Notes: generated by a model from the letters alone, not told the origin. DNA of 64,000 bases from Desmospora profundinema (GCF_031454155.1 NZ_JAVDQG010000005.1:276404-340403), one strand, 5' to 3'. Counted from the stretch's first letter, positions 28,386-38,330 are shown. Numbers and translations: made by a program.

Positions 28386-31300
28386 TTAGCGGGTGCGACT
28401 ACCGGTCTCCTTGATCCGAAAGGATGCGTTCCCCATTATTTCCTCCACCCGTCGCTTCAATTCTTCCGAGGGGCGCACACCGTATTTCTCCACCGGTAGC
28501 TCTAGAAGCCGACGGTTGCTTTCATAAAACAGACGAACCGGGGCCGTTCCTCTGTGATCCTGAAGCACATGTTTCAACCGATCCAGCGTGCCTGCAGATT
28601 CTCGGTCGGGCACCACTTTGATATAAACAGCCCAAGTACGAACCCGTCGGGACGTTGTCTCCGAGCCTGTCTCCTTTCCTTCCCGTTGTAATCGCTCCAG
28701 ATCTTCCACCGTATCCGCCAGGATTTTTACCCCCTCTTCATGTTGATTCACTCTGCCGGACACTTTTAGCGGCCGGTCCACTTGAAGTAGGGAGCGATAT
28801 TGACTCAGCACACGGGGGAACACCACCACTTCTGCTTGGGAAGCATAGTCTTCCAGAACGGCAAAGGCCATTGCCTCTCCTTTTTTAGTGGAGATCGGCT
28901 TTACCTCCACCAGAACTCCGCATACCCCTACCCGTTCACCATCCTGCAGACCTTCCAACTCCCCCAGGGTATGAGTAGAGTAGCGCCGGACTGCCTCCTG
29001 CCATTCATCTAGCGGGTGTCCGGAGAGGTACAAACCGAGCAGTTCGCGTTCCATCTCCAGTTGTTCCTTGGGGAGAAACGGCTTTACCCGCTCATAGCTG
29101 AACCGTGTCTCTCCTTGCGGTTCCTCCTCAAACAGGCGCAATTGGTCGGTGGATTGCTGCCGTTGAAAAGCACCTCCGGTTTCAAGTGCCTCGTCCAGCA
29201 TCGCCAATTGTTTGGCCCGATCATCCGGCAATCCATCCATCGCCCCGCATTGAATCAACGATTCAATCACACGTCGATTGCACACCCGCAGATCGACCCG
29301 GCGGCAAAAATCGAACAAATCGCGGAATGCTCCCTTCTTTGCCCTTTCTTCCAAGATGGATGAAATCGCATGGGTGCCTACATTTTTCACAGCAGCCAAT
29401 CCAACACGGATTTTACCGTCTTTCACGGAAAAAACGCGTTCACTCGTATTGATATCGGGCAAATCCACCGTAAGCCCCATCCGCCGTCCGTCCTCGATAT
29501 ACTCCGCCATCTTGTTATGACTTCCCATGACTGTAGTCAACAGGGCCGCCAAAAAGTAAAGCGGGTAATTCGCCTTCAAATAGGCCGTCTGATAAGCCAA
29601 TACGGCATAGGCGGCAGAATGGCTACGATTAAAGCCGTAATTGGCAAAGCGGACAATCAGATCGTAGACCTTACGCCCCGTTTTTTCATCATACCCCTGA
29701 GCGAGGCTCCCCCGAACAAACGCCTCCCGCTGTTCGTCCAACAACTGGCGCTTTTTCTTGGATACGGCTCGGCGCAATAAGTCGGCCTGCCCCAGACTGA
29801 AGCCGGCCATCCGTGCCGCAATCTGCATGATTTGCTCCTGATAGACAATAATGCCGTACGTATCCTTCAGGATCGATTCCAAATCGGGATGGGGATATTC
29901 GATTGATTCCAACCCATGCTTGGCCCGGATAAAGCGGGGAATCTGCTCCATCGGACCGGGACGATAGAGGGCCAGAACCGCGATAATGTCTTCAAAGGTA
30001 TGCGGTTTTAGTTCCCGCAACACTTTTCGCATCCCGGCCGATTCCATCTGAAACACTCCCGCCGTCTGCCCCCGGGACAGCAAACGATAGGTGGCGGGAT
30101 CATCCATTTCCATCCCGTTAAAGTCAATCGCCACACCCTCCTGTTCCCGGATCGCCTCCACTGTCCGTTCGATCACGGTGAGATTGCGTAACCCCAGAAA
30201 ATCCGCCTTTAACAGCCCGATCGCTTCCAACGCTTCCATCGGATACTGCGTCAACGAGATTCCGTCAGCCCCCTGCTCCAAGGGGACATGATCGGTCAAA
30301 TCGCCCTGGGCGATCACCACTCCGGCGGCATGGGTGGAAGCATGCCGGGGAAAGCCCTCCACTTTCCGGACCGTTTCCATCATCCGTTCCACCCGTGGAT
30401 GTGCACGAATCCAGCGATCCAGCTCTGAACCGGGCTGCCACACCTGGTCCAAGGTAACGCCCGGGCCGGATGGAATCCGTTTGGCCGTTTGATCCACCTC
30501 ACCATAAGGAAGCCCCATCACCCGTCCCACATCCCGCACGGCCGCACGGGGCGCCATCGTTCCGAACGTGATGATCTGGGCGACCCGATGGTCTCCATAC
30601 TTGCGGGTGACATACTCGATTACCTCATCCCGCCGTTCGTAGTTGAAATCGATGTCGATGTCCGGCATGTTGACCCGTTCCGGATTGAGGAACCGCTCAA
30701 ACAACAATTGATACCGGATGGGATCCACGTCCGTGATAAACAACACATACGCCACCAGACTGCCGGCGGCAGATCCCCTACCAGGACCCACTGCAATTCC
30801 TTGTAGCCGGGCAAAACGGATGAAATCCCACACAATGAGGAAGTAATCTTCAAACCCCATCCGGACAATCACCGACAGCTCGTAATCCAGCCGTTGATAC
30901 ACTTCTTCCGATGGACGACCGTACCGCTTCACTGCCCCTTCCATACATTTTTGTTTGAGATAGGTGGCCGCATCCTGTCCATCCGGCACAGGAAAGCGGG
31001 GTAACAAGCGCTGTCCCAGAGGAACCTTTACCTCACACCGGTCGGCGATCCGTCGGGTATTGGCTACGGCTTCCGGTATATGAGCAAACAGACGTTCCAT
31101 TTCCTCCGCCGTCTTCAGATAAAATTCACGAGAGGGAAAGCGCAGCCGATCCTCGTCTTCCAACCGTCGGTTCGTACCGATACACAACAGACAATCGTGC
31201 ATCTCATGGTCATCCTGACGGGTATAGTGACTATCATTGGTAACCACCAGCGGGATATCCAGTTCTTTTGACAGCTGGATCAAATGGCGGTTTACCTTCT

Positions 31301-31856
31301 GTTGTTCTGGAAGACCGTGGTCTTGCAGTTCCAGATAAAAATGATCCGGACCGAAAATGTCCCGATACTCCAGAGCGAGGTGCCTGGCCTTTGTTATGTT
31401 GTCCTCCAAAATCGCCTGGGGAATTTCCCCAGCCAGACAGGCACTGGTAGCGATCAATCCCGCTGCATGTTGACGCAAGATCGCTTTATCCACTCTGGGT
31501 TTATGGTGAAATCCTTCTAAATGGGCACGGGAGACCAATTTCATCAGGTTGCGGTACCCTTCGTCCGTTTCCGCCAACAACAAAAAGTGATGGATCCGTT
31601 GCTCCTTGCGGGAAGGGCGCTCCTCACGGTTACTCGGTGTCAGATATACCTCACAGCCGATGATGGGCTTCAAACCCGCTTCCCGGCAAGCCCGATAAAA
31701 CGGAATGACTCCATACATCGCTCCATGATCGGTGATCGCCAAAGCGTCAAATCCAGCTTCTTTGGCTCGGCCCACCAGTTCCTGAATTCGGGATGCGCCG
31801 TCCAACAAGCTGTATTCTGTATGCACGTGCAAATGAACAAAGGATGCTTGTTTCAT
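28386..31856 (-). CDS. dnaE: DNA polymerase III subunit alpha (DnaE)
   Basis: A 1156-residue C-family replicative polymerase. The N-terminal PHP domain opens with HLHVHTEYSLLDG and has the ITDHGAMYG strand. The catalytic palm includes GPGRGSAAGSLVAY and the metal-binding NMPDIDIDF. The finger/HhH segment RRAVSKKKRQLLDEQREAFV and a C-terminal OB fold (about residues 960-1060) follow. It is the dnaE-type enzyme (not PolC). Start at ATG 31856, where the family N terminus begins; the frame stays open upstream to 32060 but that part is not protein-like and overlaps the divergent ytrH. Confidence 0.97.
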   Translation of the reverse strand: MKQASFVHLHVHTEYSLLDGASRIQELVGRAKEAGFDALAITDHGAMYGVIPFYRACREAGLKPIIGCEVYLTPSNREERPSRKEQRIHHFLLLAETDEGYRNLMKLVSRAHLEGFHHKPRVDKAILRQHAAGLIATSACLAGEIPQAILEDNITKARHLALEYRDIFGPDHFYLELQDHGLPEQQKVNRHLIQLSKELDIPLVVTNDSHYTRQDDHEMHDCLLCIGTNRRLEDEDRLRFPSREFYLKTAEEMERLFAHIPEAVANTRRIADRCEVKVPLGQRLLPRFPVPDGQDAATYLKQKCMEGAVKRYGRPSEEVYQRLDYELSVIVRMGFEDYFLIVWDFIRFARLQGIAVGPGRGSAAGSLVAYVLFITDVDPIRYQLLFERFLNPERVNMPDIDIDFNYERRDEVIEYVTRKYGDHRVAQIITFGTMAPRAAVRDVGRVMGLPYGEVDQTAKRIPSGPGVTLDQVWQPGSELDRWIRAHPRVERMMETVRKVEGFPRHASTHAAGVVIAQGDLTDHVPLEQGADGISLTQYPMEALEAIGLLKADFLGLRNLTVIERTVEAIREQEGVAIDFNGMEMDDPATYRLLSRGQTAGVFQMESAGMRKVLRELKPHTFEDIIAVLALYRPGPMEQIPRFIRAKHGLESIEYPHPDLESILKDTYGIIVYQEQIMQIAARMAGFSLGQADLLRRAVSKKKRQLLDEQREAFVRGSLAQGYDEKTGRKVYDLIVRFANYGFNRSHSAAYAVLAYQTAYLKANYPLYFLAALLTTVMGSHNKMAEYIEDGRRMGLTVDLPDINTSERVFSVKDGKIRVGLAAVKNVGTHAISSILEERAKKGAFRDLFDFCRRVDLRVCNRRVIESLIQCGAMDGLPDDRAKQLAMLDEALETGGAFQRQQSTDQLRLFEEEPQGETRFSYERVKPFLPKEQLEMERELLGLYLSGHPLDEWQEAVRRYSTHTLGELEGLQDGERVGVCGVLVEVKPISTKKGEAMAFAVLEDYASQAEVVVFPRVLSQYRSLLQVDRPLKVSGRVNQHEEGVKILADTVEDLERLQREGKETGSETTSRRVRTWAVYIKVVPDRESAGTLDRLKHVLQDHRGTAPVRLFYESNRRLLELPVEKYGVRPSEELKRRVEEIMGNASFRIKETGSRTR

Positions 31857-32037
31857 GGCGAGACCCCACCCCTCGCGGGGCATTCGGGCATTCCCTCCTT
31901 TTTCGTCGGCGGCATTTTCTTTTATTATACCGCAACAAAACAAAAGCCGAACATACCATCCCCTTTTTCCCTTCATAAACGAAAGCCCGTCTACATACAG
32001 ATGAAATAAGGAGCAATCGGCGGAAGGTGGGGGTTTC

Positions 32038-32364
32038 ATGGGTGATTTCTGGTCAACCACGATCCTAAATTATTTCATCGCCCTGGGTGTAGTGCTAGGC
32101 GGCACCCTCCTGGGGGGAATCGGTGCGTTTTTCGGCAATGAACCCCCCATGTACGCCATGCTGAAGTTGTCGGAGCAATTAAAGATCTGGGCACTGGTCG
32201 CAGCACTGGGCGGTACTTTTGATACCATCAAATCGTTTGAGGTGCACATTTTGGGCGGACACCTGCACCAAGTGTTCCAGCAGTTGGTTTTTATTCTCAG
32301 TGCTTTTTTTGGAGCCCATGTCGGAACCGTCCTCATCCGCTGGCTCATCCAGGGGGATTGGTGA
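32038..32364 (+). CDS. ytrH: YtrH family sporulation protein
   Basis: A 108-residue membrane protein with three helices (about 10-32, 50-68 and 82-104); it is the YtrH family, needed for efficient sporulation in Bacillus and acting in the mother cell. Charged residues are few. It starts 182 bases from the divergent dnaE start and is followed after one base by ytrI. The arrangement dnaE, ytrH, ytrI is the conserved one. Confidence 0.92.
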   Translation: MGDFWSTTILNYFIALGVVLGGTLLGGIGAFFGNEPPMYAMLKLSEQLKIWALVAALGGTFDTIKSFEVHILGGHLHQVFQQLVFILSAFFGAHVGTVLIRWLIQGDW

Positions 32365-32365
32365 G

Positions 32366-32893
32366 ATGGAACAACCCGACAAGCGCTTTCGCCACCTCCG
32401 GCTGTGGATTGTTTTTGGCCTGGGGATCCTGGCCGGATCGGTTATCATGACTTTCTTTTACGGACAAAAGCTGGACAGCCTGTATCTGGAACGAGATGCC
32501 CTCTATTACGCCAACAACCAAAAAAATAAGGAAATCCGCTTATTGCGGGAAGATATGGATAAACAAGCGGAACGACACGCCCGCCGAAATCAAAATTCTG
32601 ACCAGATCGAAAAAGTGGCGGTAGAGGTGGAGAGTGATGAAGCGTTTGGACAGGAAGCGATCAAAGAAAAAGTGGAAGAAATTCTTCAGCCTTTTGTGGG
32701 GAAATCGATTCACTGGGTCAGTAACAATCCGGATGTATTGGACACGATGTTAAAAGAGCGGTCGATTCAGGGGAAAAATAAGACCCAACTGGAAATTCGC
32801 CTGAAATACCTCGCATTTCTTGACACCCAACTGAAAGTGTGGGTCCAAGCCCGTGAAATTTCTGACAAAGATGTGTCCTTAGCGGATGAATGA
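32366..32893 (+). CDS. ytrI: YtrI-like sporulation membrane protein
   Basis: A 175-residue protein with one N-terminal membrane helix (about 12-32), a coiled-coil stretch rich in E, K and R (about 40-85), and a soluble C-terminal domain containing KVEEILQPFVGKSIHWVSNN. Bacillus YtrI has the same plan and gene position and is a sporulation protein. AGGGGG lies upstream of the ATG. It is co-transcribed with ytrH. Confidence 0.85.
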   Translation: MEQPDKRFRHLRLWIVFGLGILAGSVIMTFFYGQKLDSLYLERDALYYANNQKNKEIRLLREDMDKQAERHARRNQNSDQIEKVAVEVESDEAFGQEAIKEKVEEILQPFVGKSIHWVSNNPDVLDTMLKERSIQGKNKTQLEIRLKYLAFLDTQLKVWVQAREISDKDVSLADE

Positions 32894-32940
32894 TCGCTTT
32901 CCTTCCCTTTCTGGTGTATGATAGAAATATGGAAGGGGGG

Positions 32941-33180
32941 ATGGCTTTGATTATCAGCCGCAGACAGTTGGCAAGAGCAAAGGTCGAGAAGCTGAAAAAA
33001 GGATATTCCGCATACGCGGAAACGAAGGAAGTGGCACAGCTGATTCAAAAAGAATTGGATGCCATCGGTTTTCCCGTTCATGTAGACCAAACTTCCATCG
33101 GTTACTGGTTTATCCCGGAAATTCAGGGAGAGCTTCCTCACCCGACGTGCCCCCCGAATTCTCTAGAGTCTCCCCGGTAA
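32941..33180 (+). CDS. Hypothetical small protein
   Basis: About 79 residues: MALIISRRQLARAKVEKLKK, then GYSAYAETKEVAQLIQKELD, a VDQTSIGYWFIPE segment and a proline-rich tail. Basic at the front, otherwise without recognised family. The start is unsure: AGGGGGG touches the ATG at 32941 but leaves six bases before an in-frame TTG at 32947. It stands between ytrI and ytpI on the same strand, where Bacillus has nrnA (ytqI); nrnA is missing here. Confidence 0.6.
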   Translation: MALIISRRQLARAKVEKLKKGYSAYAETKEVAQLIQKELDAIGFPVHVDQTSIGYWFIPEIQGELPHPTCPPNSLESPR

Positions 33181-33258
33181 GGAGAACTTGTCGCGCCTCT
33201 TTGCCAACGGCAAAAAGGCGCCTTTTGTTCATGGAAGTCGTTGTTGGAGGAGATTGTC

Positions 33259-33546
33259 ATGGAGTGGTTACTCGTTTTGCTGATCATCGTCATCCTGTTC
33301 ACCGCGGTCCGCACCTTTTCCAGCAGTCTGTCATCCCGCCGCAGCGAAGGGGTGGACCGTGCCAAGCACCGGGCACAGATGAACATCAATATGGGTGTCA
33401 TGTTTATCGCCGTCGCGGTGTTGCAGGGAATTTCACTGTCTGGATCCTGGATCCGTCTTGTTCTTCTTCTCCTGATCGGATTGCTGGGGATCTACAACTT
33501 CATCCATGGCGTTCGAACGTGGCAGGCACTTCAAAACACGAAGTGA
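33259..33546 (+). CDS. ytpI: YtpI family membrane protein
   Basis: A 95-residue protein with three helices (about 2-22, 42-62 and 66-86) and a basic loop after the first (SSRRSEGVDRAKHRAQMN). This pattern and the gene order identify YtpI, function unknown. GGAGGAG lies six bases upstream of the ATG at 33259. A terminator follows about 30 bases after the stop. Confidence 0.85.
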   Translation: MEWLLVLLIIVILFTAVRTFSSSLSSRRSEGVDRAKHRAQMNINMGVMFIAVAVLQGISLSGSWIRLVLLLLIGLLGIYNFIHGVRTWQALQNTK

Positions 33547-33576
33547 TCCTGCTGGATCGATCCATTATAAACGAGC

Positions 33577-33617
33577 AAAACCCGTCCTGCCGGTGAAACC
33601 GGCAAGGGCGGGTTTTT
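33577..33617. terminator. Bidirectional terminator between ytpI and ytoI
   Basis: AAAACCCGTCCTTGCC-type arms with an inner CCGGTGAAACCGG and a TTTTT run; it can serve ytpI (plus) and ytoI (minus). Confidence 0.85.
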
Positions 33618-33639
33618 ACCATCGCGATGCACTCATCGA

Positions 33640-33682
33640 GCACAAGTCTCGCCTCGGTCACGTTCGTTCCCGGGTCTCGCTA
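33640..33682 (-). repeat. Dispersed repeat, copy C (3' of ytoI)
   Basis: On the minus strand TAGCGAGACCCGGGAACGAA, then CGTGACCGAGGCGAGACTTG and TGC. It is the fullest copy, matching the one at 45974-46009 at both ends with a gap in the middle. Confidence 0.7.
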
Positions 33683-33685
33683 TGA

Positions 33686-34999
33686 TCAGCGTTCGATCAG
33701 TTGGGCCGTAATGACTCCTTTGGCCACCATCTGGCCGCTATCAAAAACCTCCAGATCTACTTTCCCCACTTTTCGTCCCAGGTCGATCAACCGGGGAACC
33801 AATACAATTTCCCGTTCCAATTGAACCGGTTTTAACGTGTACAGGTGAAAATGATCTGCCACCATATCCCCCCGATGTTGTCTGCGCAAGCGGCGGAAGG
33901 CCGCCTCGGTCATGAGAGAAGTGAGAACCCCGGTACTGAGATTGCCCAAGGGATCCGTCATTTGCGGCGTAACCACTCCTTTATAAGCAATCTCCCCGTT
34001 TTTCTCCCTCACTTCTTCAAAACCACGAAACACCAGATCATTGATCGTTTCCCCCACTTGCGGTTGCTTCTGCATATACTGCAGGGACTTGATCACATCC
34101 TGACGGCTGATCACCCCCAGCAAGTGATGTTGCTGATTTACGACTGGCAACAGTTCGATCCCTTCCCACACCATCTCGTGAGCCGCCGCAGCCAGGGAGG
34201 TTTTGGGAGTAACCGTAATAGGATGGCGAGTCATCACCTTTTCAATCCGGTCGTTCCATTCATGGCCTACGACGTCTTTAGCCGTCACCATTCCATGCAA
34301 CTTGCCCGCTTCGTCCACGACGGGATAGCGGCTGTGACCGGTATCCCGAACCGATGCATGAAAATTGGACACCCGATCATCCAGTCGAAGATAGATGGGC
34401 GGTTGATCCGGTGACAGCATGTCCTCCACCAGAAGAATCTCCTTTTTGATCAGACGGTCGTAGATGGCCCGATTGATCATGGCCGCCACGGTGAAGGTGT
34501 CGTACGAGCAGGAGATGACCGGCAATTCCATGCGGTCGGCCACCTCTTTCACTTCATCGGTGGCATCAAACCCCCCGGTGATCAATACCGCCGCACCCCG
34601 CTCCAAAGAGATACGATGGGCTTGGTCGCGGTTTCCCACAATCAACAGACTGTCCGGTTCTACATATTTGATCATGTCATCCAGCTTCATCGCTCCGATG
34701 ACGAACCGATTGAGTGTCTTGTGCAGCCCCGCGATCCCCCCAAGCACATGTCCGTCCACAATATTGACTACTTCGGCATAAGTGAGACGCTCGATTTCGG
34801 AACGGTTCTTTTTTTCAATCCGGACGGTACCCACCCGTTCCACCGTCGACACCAATCCCTGATTTTGGGCCTCTTTAATCGCCCGATAAGCCGTCCCTTC
34901 GCTTACTTCCATCTCTCTTGCTATCTGTCGGACGGATATTTTATGGCCGATATCCAACTGCTCTATGTACCGGATGATACGCTCATGTTTGGTGGGCAC
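33686..34999 (-). CDS. ytoI: YtoI-like regulator: HTH, DRTGG, two CBS, 4HBT domains
   Basis: A 437-residue multidomain protein. Residues about 1-65 are a helix-turn-helix (ISVRQIAREMEVSEGTAYRA), about 75-185 a DRTGG domain (NIVDGHVLGG...LLIVGNRDQAH), about 190-310 a pair of CBS domains (VMTRHPITVTPKTSL, LLPVVNQQHHLLGVISRQDV), and about 325-437 a hotdog thioesterase-like domain (MTEAAFRRL). Bacillus YtoI has this order. CBS pairs bind adenosine nucleotides, so a nucleotide-sensing repressor is a fair guess. The start is a GTG at 34999 (VPTKHERIIRYI); the open frame upstream of it is not protein-like. Confidence 0.88.
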   Translation of the reverse strand: MPTKHERIIRYIEQLDIGHKISVRQIAREMEVSEGTAYRAIKEAQNQGLVSTVERVGTVRIEKKNRSEIERLTYAEVVNIVDGHVLGGIAGLHKTLNRFVIGAMKLDDMIKYVEPDSLLIVGNRDQAHRISLERGAAVLITGGFDATDEVKEVADRMELPVISCSYDTFTVAAMINRAIYDRLIKKEILLVEDMLSPDQPPIYLRLDDRVSNFHASVRDTGHSRYPVVDEAGKLHGMVTAKDVVGHEWNDRIEKVMTRHPITVTPKTSLAAAAHEMVWEGIELLPVVNQQHHLLGVISRQDVIKSLQYMQKQPQVGETINDLVFRGFEEVREKNGEIAYKGVVTPQMTDPLGNLSTGVLTSLMTEAAFRRLRRQHRGDMVADHFHLYTLKPVQLEREIVLVPRLIDLGRKVGKVDLEVFDSGQMVAKGVITAQLIER

Positions 35000-35168
35000 C
35001 TCAAACTCACTTCTTTCCGCATGATTTGACCCGTTTTCTTCCACATTATACACAACATCCGGCCGACTCCAAAAGAAAAAAAGGAAGGTTTCCCTTCCAG
35101 AACGACCATTTGGGAAAGTTTCGCCCAAAAGAGAGGATGCCCTTCCTCCTCTTGTCAACTTCCTTCTA

Positions 35169-35435
35169 TTAAAAGCGAAGCCGGGTTCTTTGGCGTCTCC
35201 GTTGCGATTCCAACCAGCGTCTGCGACGATCCGCTTCGGAACGCCGTCGATTTTCCTGGTCGACTTGCAATACCATCCGCCAGTTGGCCGCAATGACGAG
35301 ATAGGCAAAAACGAGCCAGGAGACGGCAAACAGATTCCCCATCCATGATTCTCCCCCCACCGGCAAGCGAGGCACCGCGATCACCAACAACATCAAGGCA
35401 AAAATCAGTGAAACCCCGTATTTGTTGTTCCACAT
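35169..35435 (-). CDS. Hypothetical membrane protein with arginine-rich tail
   Basis: An 88-residue protein with two helices (about 8-22 and 33-52) and a very basic C-terminal tail (RRRSEADRRRRWLESQRRRQ) facing the cytoplasm by the positive-inside rule. AAGGAGGAG lies before the ATG at 35435. No family is recognised. It is on the same strand as ytoI and ytkL, at a place where Bacillus lacks an obvious counterpart. A basic tail of this type could touch nucleic acid or lipid head groups; that is a guess. Confidence 0.7.
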   Translation of the reverse strand: MWNNKYGVSLIFALMLLVIAVPRLPVGGESWMGNLFAVSWLVFAYLVIAANWRMVLQVDQENRRRSEADRRRRWLESQRRRQRTRLRF

Positions 35436-35610
35436 CCGGATATCTCCTCCTTGTCTACTTCATCCTACGGATGAAAGAGGAGAATCATGCAAAAAAAAGA
35501 GCCGGTGGGTTTCACCGTCTCAAAAATAGGGGGTTTTCATCCTATTTTTAGGGTAGTGGTTCGATATTACAGCGAGGTTACATCGGATTTACAGTTTGTT
35601 GTCGGTCCCT

Positions 35611-36300
35611 TTACAGGGAAGCCGCTTCTCCCGGTTGCAGCACACGCCCCCGAATCCCCTTGGGCTTTAGCCCTTCCACAAAAGCGTGGGGATCCTGTTC
35701 AATCATCGGAAACGTATTGTAATGCATCGGAATCACCTCTTTAGCCCCTACCCATTCCGCTGCCAGTGTGGCATCGATGGGTCCCATCGTAAAATTATCC
35801 CCGATGGGCAAGAGAGCCAGATCCACATCAGCCTGCAGCCCGATCAGCTTCATATCGGAAAAAAGAGCCGTATCCCCCGCATGATAGATCGTTTTCTCCC
35901 CTAACGTTAACAAAATTCCGGCGGGCATCCCCAGCTCGATAATCTCTTTTTTCTCTTCGTCCACATATCCCGAACCATGGAAGGCCGGGGTTAATTTCAC
36001 TCGTCCAAAATCAAAAGAGCAACTTCCTCCAATATGCATCGGATGGGTTTTGATCCCTTGCCACCCTAGCCAAACCGCTAACTCGTTGGGAGCGATCACC
36101 GTGGCGTCGTTCTTTTTAGCGATTTCCACTGTGTCACCCACATGATCGTTGTGGGCGTGTGTCACCAGTACATAATCCGCCTCAATCGCTTGCGGGTCGG
36201 TTTGCGCGAGGGGATTTCCCTTTAGAAAAGGATCCAGGATCAGTTTGTACCCTTCATGATGGATTTCAAAGCAACTTTGTCCATGAAAGCGAATCTGCAT
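35611..36300 (-). CDS. ytkL: Metal-dependent hydrolase, YtkL/UPF0173 family
   Basis: A 229-residue metallo-beta-lactamase-fold protein of the UPF0173 family. The metal site THAHNDHVGDT (H-x-H-x-D-H) is near residue 48, with a further AGDTALFSDM and the late IPMHYNTFP. Substrate unknown, but family members are zinc or manganese hydrolases. ATG at 36300, MQIRFHGQSCFEI. It is in its usual place near ytoI. Confidence 0.93.
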   Translation of the reverse strand: MQIRFHGQSCFEIHHEGYKLILDPFLKGNPLAQTDPQAIEADYVLVTHAHNDHVGDTVEIAKKNDATVIAPNELAVWLGWQGIKTHPMHIGGSCSFDFGRVKLTPAFHGSGYVDEEKKEIIELGMPAGILLTLGEKTIYHAGDTALFSDMKLIGLQADVDLALLPIGDNFTMGPIDATLAAEWVGAKEVIPMHYNTFPMIEQDPHAFVEGLKPKGIRGRVLQPGEAASL

Positions 36301-36343
36301 GTGTACACCCTCCTCGTAAATCGTTCCCGACCCGGAAGCGATC

Positions 36344-36697
36344 TTACGTCCGGGGACGGGTGGACGGAATCGTTGGGGAAACGGCTTCCGTCAACACCTG
36401 TTGAATCTGTGTCGTCAGACGGGCCACTCCTTCCTCCGCTTCAACAAACCGCCGGAAAGACGGTTCCTGCTCCAACTTTTCTTTTAGCGCCTGCCAACGG
36501 ATGAGCAATTGTGACGGCGGTTCTTCCCCCTGCCATCGATACGTCTCCACCTGAAGCCGCATCTCCTGATATCGAAGAAGATCGTCGGTCAGCTGCGTCT
36601 CGACCGCCAGCTCTCGCCAGCTCTGTTCCCAGGCTTTCACTTCCTGTGAACCACGGAGAGATTCTGCCAATTCCCGTGCTTTTATCATCGGATCCAT
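36344..36697 (-). CDS. YlbF/YmcA-family protein
   Basis: A 117-residue helical protein that looks like the YlbF/YmcA family: IKARELAESLRGSQEVKAWE, then a helix pair with RYQEMRLQVETYRW and a FRRFVEAEEGVARLTTQIQQ helix. In Bacillus YlbF, YmcA and YaaT form a complex that supports RNA processing and competence/biofilm control. Which paralogue this is cannot be told. It is 43 bases upstream of ytkL on the same strand, and divergent from the YheC/D operon. Confidence 0.75.
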   Translation of the reverse strand: MDPMIKARELAESLRGSQEVKAWEQSWRELAVETQLTDDLLRYQEMRLQVETYRWQGEEPPSQLLIRWQALKEKLEQEPSFRRFVEAEEGVARLTTQIQQVLTEAVSPTIPSTRPRT

Positions 36698-36899
36698 GGA
36701 GCGTTCCCCCTATCCATCCCATAGAATTTATACCACACATACAGAAAAGAAACCTCTCATTTTCGTGGTCTTCTCCGGGCAAAAGCCCTTTTTTCCCCGG
36801 AACCCTTTACCAAACAGCGGTTGACTGCCCCTTTTATTCACCCGGTCATACATGCCCACATACCATACATTAGTCATTCACACGCGGAAGGGGATCGAC

Positions 36900-38330
36900 A
36901 TGGGGGTTGCACGCATCATCGTCCAAATCGTTTCTGAACGTGCCTTTCCACCAGAATCCAACCTCATCCTCAGCCAAAGTATCGCTAATCGGTTACGTCT
37001 TCCCCAACACCCGGTGTGGATCACCTTCGGTTCCGCCGCCGACACTGCATTCTTCTTCTCTACCCCCAACCAGACACCGCTGGTACGAATCAGTTCCCGG
37101 TTGGCTGAACGATTGAAACTCTCTCAGCAACAAACGCTCAATGCTTCCTACGACCCTTCAACACGGCGGATCCAACTAGGTCCCCTCCTGGGTGTCTTGA
37201 TGAACCGTAACGTAGAAGGAAGCGAAAACCAATTGTTCGGACTGATGGGCGGATTTCTGGAGGAATGTGCACAAGCCGCCTCGGAACGAGGCATCGCCTT
37301 CACCGTCTTTCCAGCCGAACAGGTCCAGTTAAGAGCACAACAAGTGAAAGGCTGGGTATTTCAAAACCGGTCTTGGAAGTTGGTTTCCACACCCTTGCCG
37401 GATGTCGTCTACAACCGCATCACCTCCCGACGAATTGAGCGACTACCGCATGTGAAACAAGTGCTGAGCGCTCTCCGTCAATCCAATCGGGTGCATTTTT
37501 TCAACGAAACTTTTCTCGACAAGCAGCAAGTATACGATATGTTGTCCAAGGATCCAATCGCCCGAACACTGCTTCCGGAATCGGTCCCCTACCATTCGTC
37601 CCGCCTCCGGCCTATGCTAGAACGACATCGTTTTCTTTACCTGAAGCCCGTTAACGGCAGCTTGGGGCAAGGAATCATCCGCCTCAGCCTGTTTAACGGA
37701 AAGTGGTTGTGTCAGTACGCCGAAGTTAATGGAACGGTCACTCGGGTATTCCCCCATGCGAAGGAGGCCATCCGTCAACTGCATCGAAAAGTGACCGGAT
37801 CCCGATACATGATCCAACGTGGACTTCATCTGGTCACCCATGACGGAAGACCGGTAGATTTCCGGGTGTTGGTGCAAAAAAACGGCCGAGGAGAGTGGTC
37901 AGTCACATCCACGGTCGCACGGGTGGCCAATGATCAACATATCGTCTCCAACTTGGCTCGTGGGGGGACCTTGCGTAAAGCGGGGGAGATATTAGCCGAC
38001 ATCCAGTCTCCCAATAAACCAAAACTGAGCCAGATCCGGGAACGTGCGCTGGAGGTGGCCCAAGCTTTCGAACGGGAAGCACAGGGACATTTTGCTGAAC
38101 TGGGAATCGATTTGGTATTGGATCGACAAGGGGACTTATGGATGTTGGAGTTGAACTCCAAGCCTTCCAAAACGGAAGACACCATCAATATTCCCACTTC
38201 GGGATCCGCCCGGCCATCGGTAACCCGCCTGTTGGATTACACCCTGCACCTGACAGGGTGGTCTTCGATCCTTCCCAAACCAGTGCCTAAGCGTTCCTTA
38301 TCCAAACGAACCGGGAGGAGAAAGCGATGA
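36900..38330 (+). CDS. YheC/YheD family ATP-grasp protein (paralogue 1)
   Basis: A 476-residue endospore coat-associated protein. The N half has an alpha/beta domain with the family segment PLPDVVYNRITSRR; the C half is an ATP-grasp: YLKPVNGSLGQGIIRLSLF (ATP loop), RPVDFRVLVQKNGRGEWSV and LWMLELNSKPSKTED (metal-binding D/E/N). YheC and YheD of B. subtilis surround the forespore; the reaction is unknown. It is first of four related genes, and its stop overlaps the next start as ATGA. Confidence 0.93.
   Translation: MGVARIIVQIVSERAFPPESNLILSQSIANRLRLPQHPVWITFGSAADTAFFFSTPNQTPLVRISSRLAERLKLSQQQTLNASYDPSTRRIQLGPLLGVLMNRNVEGSENQLFGLMGGFLEECAQAASERGIAFTVFPAEQVQLRAQQVKGWVFQNRSWKLVSTPLPDVVYNRITSRRIERLPHVKQVLSALRQSNRVHFFNETFLDKQQVYDMLSKDPIARTLLPESVPYHSSRLRPMLERHRFLYLKPVNGSLGQGIIRLSLFNGKWLCQYAEVNGTVTRVFPHAKEAIRQLHRKVTGSRYMIQRGLHLVTHDGRPVDFRVLVQKNGRGEWSVTSTVARVANDQHIVSNLARGGTLRKAGEILADIQSPNKPKLSQIRERALEVAQAFEREAQGHFAELGIDLVLDRQGDLWMLELNSKPSKTEDTINIPTSGSARPSVTRLLDYTLHLTGWSSILPKPVPKRSLSKRTGRRKR

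Noticed and set aside
31857..32060. N-terminal extension of DnaE
   Set aside because: The family begins with KQASFVHLHVHTEYS; the extension covers the divergent promoter region and the first codons of ytrH.
35000..35329. N-terminal extension of YtoI
   Set aside because: Not like the family, and it overlaps the gene for the small membrane protein.
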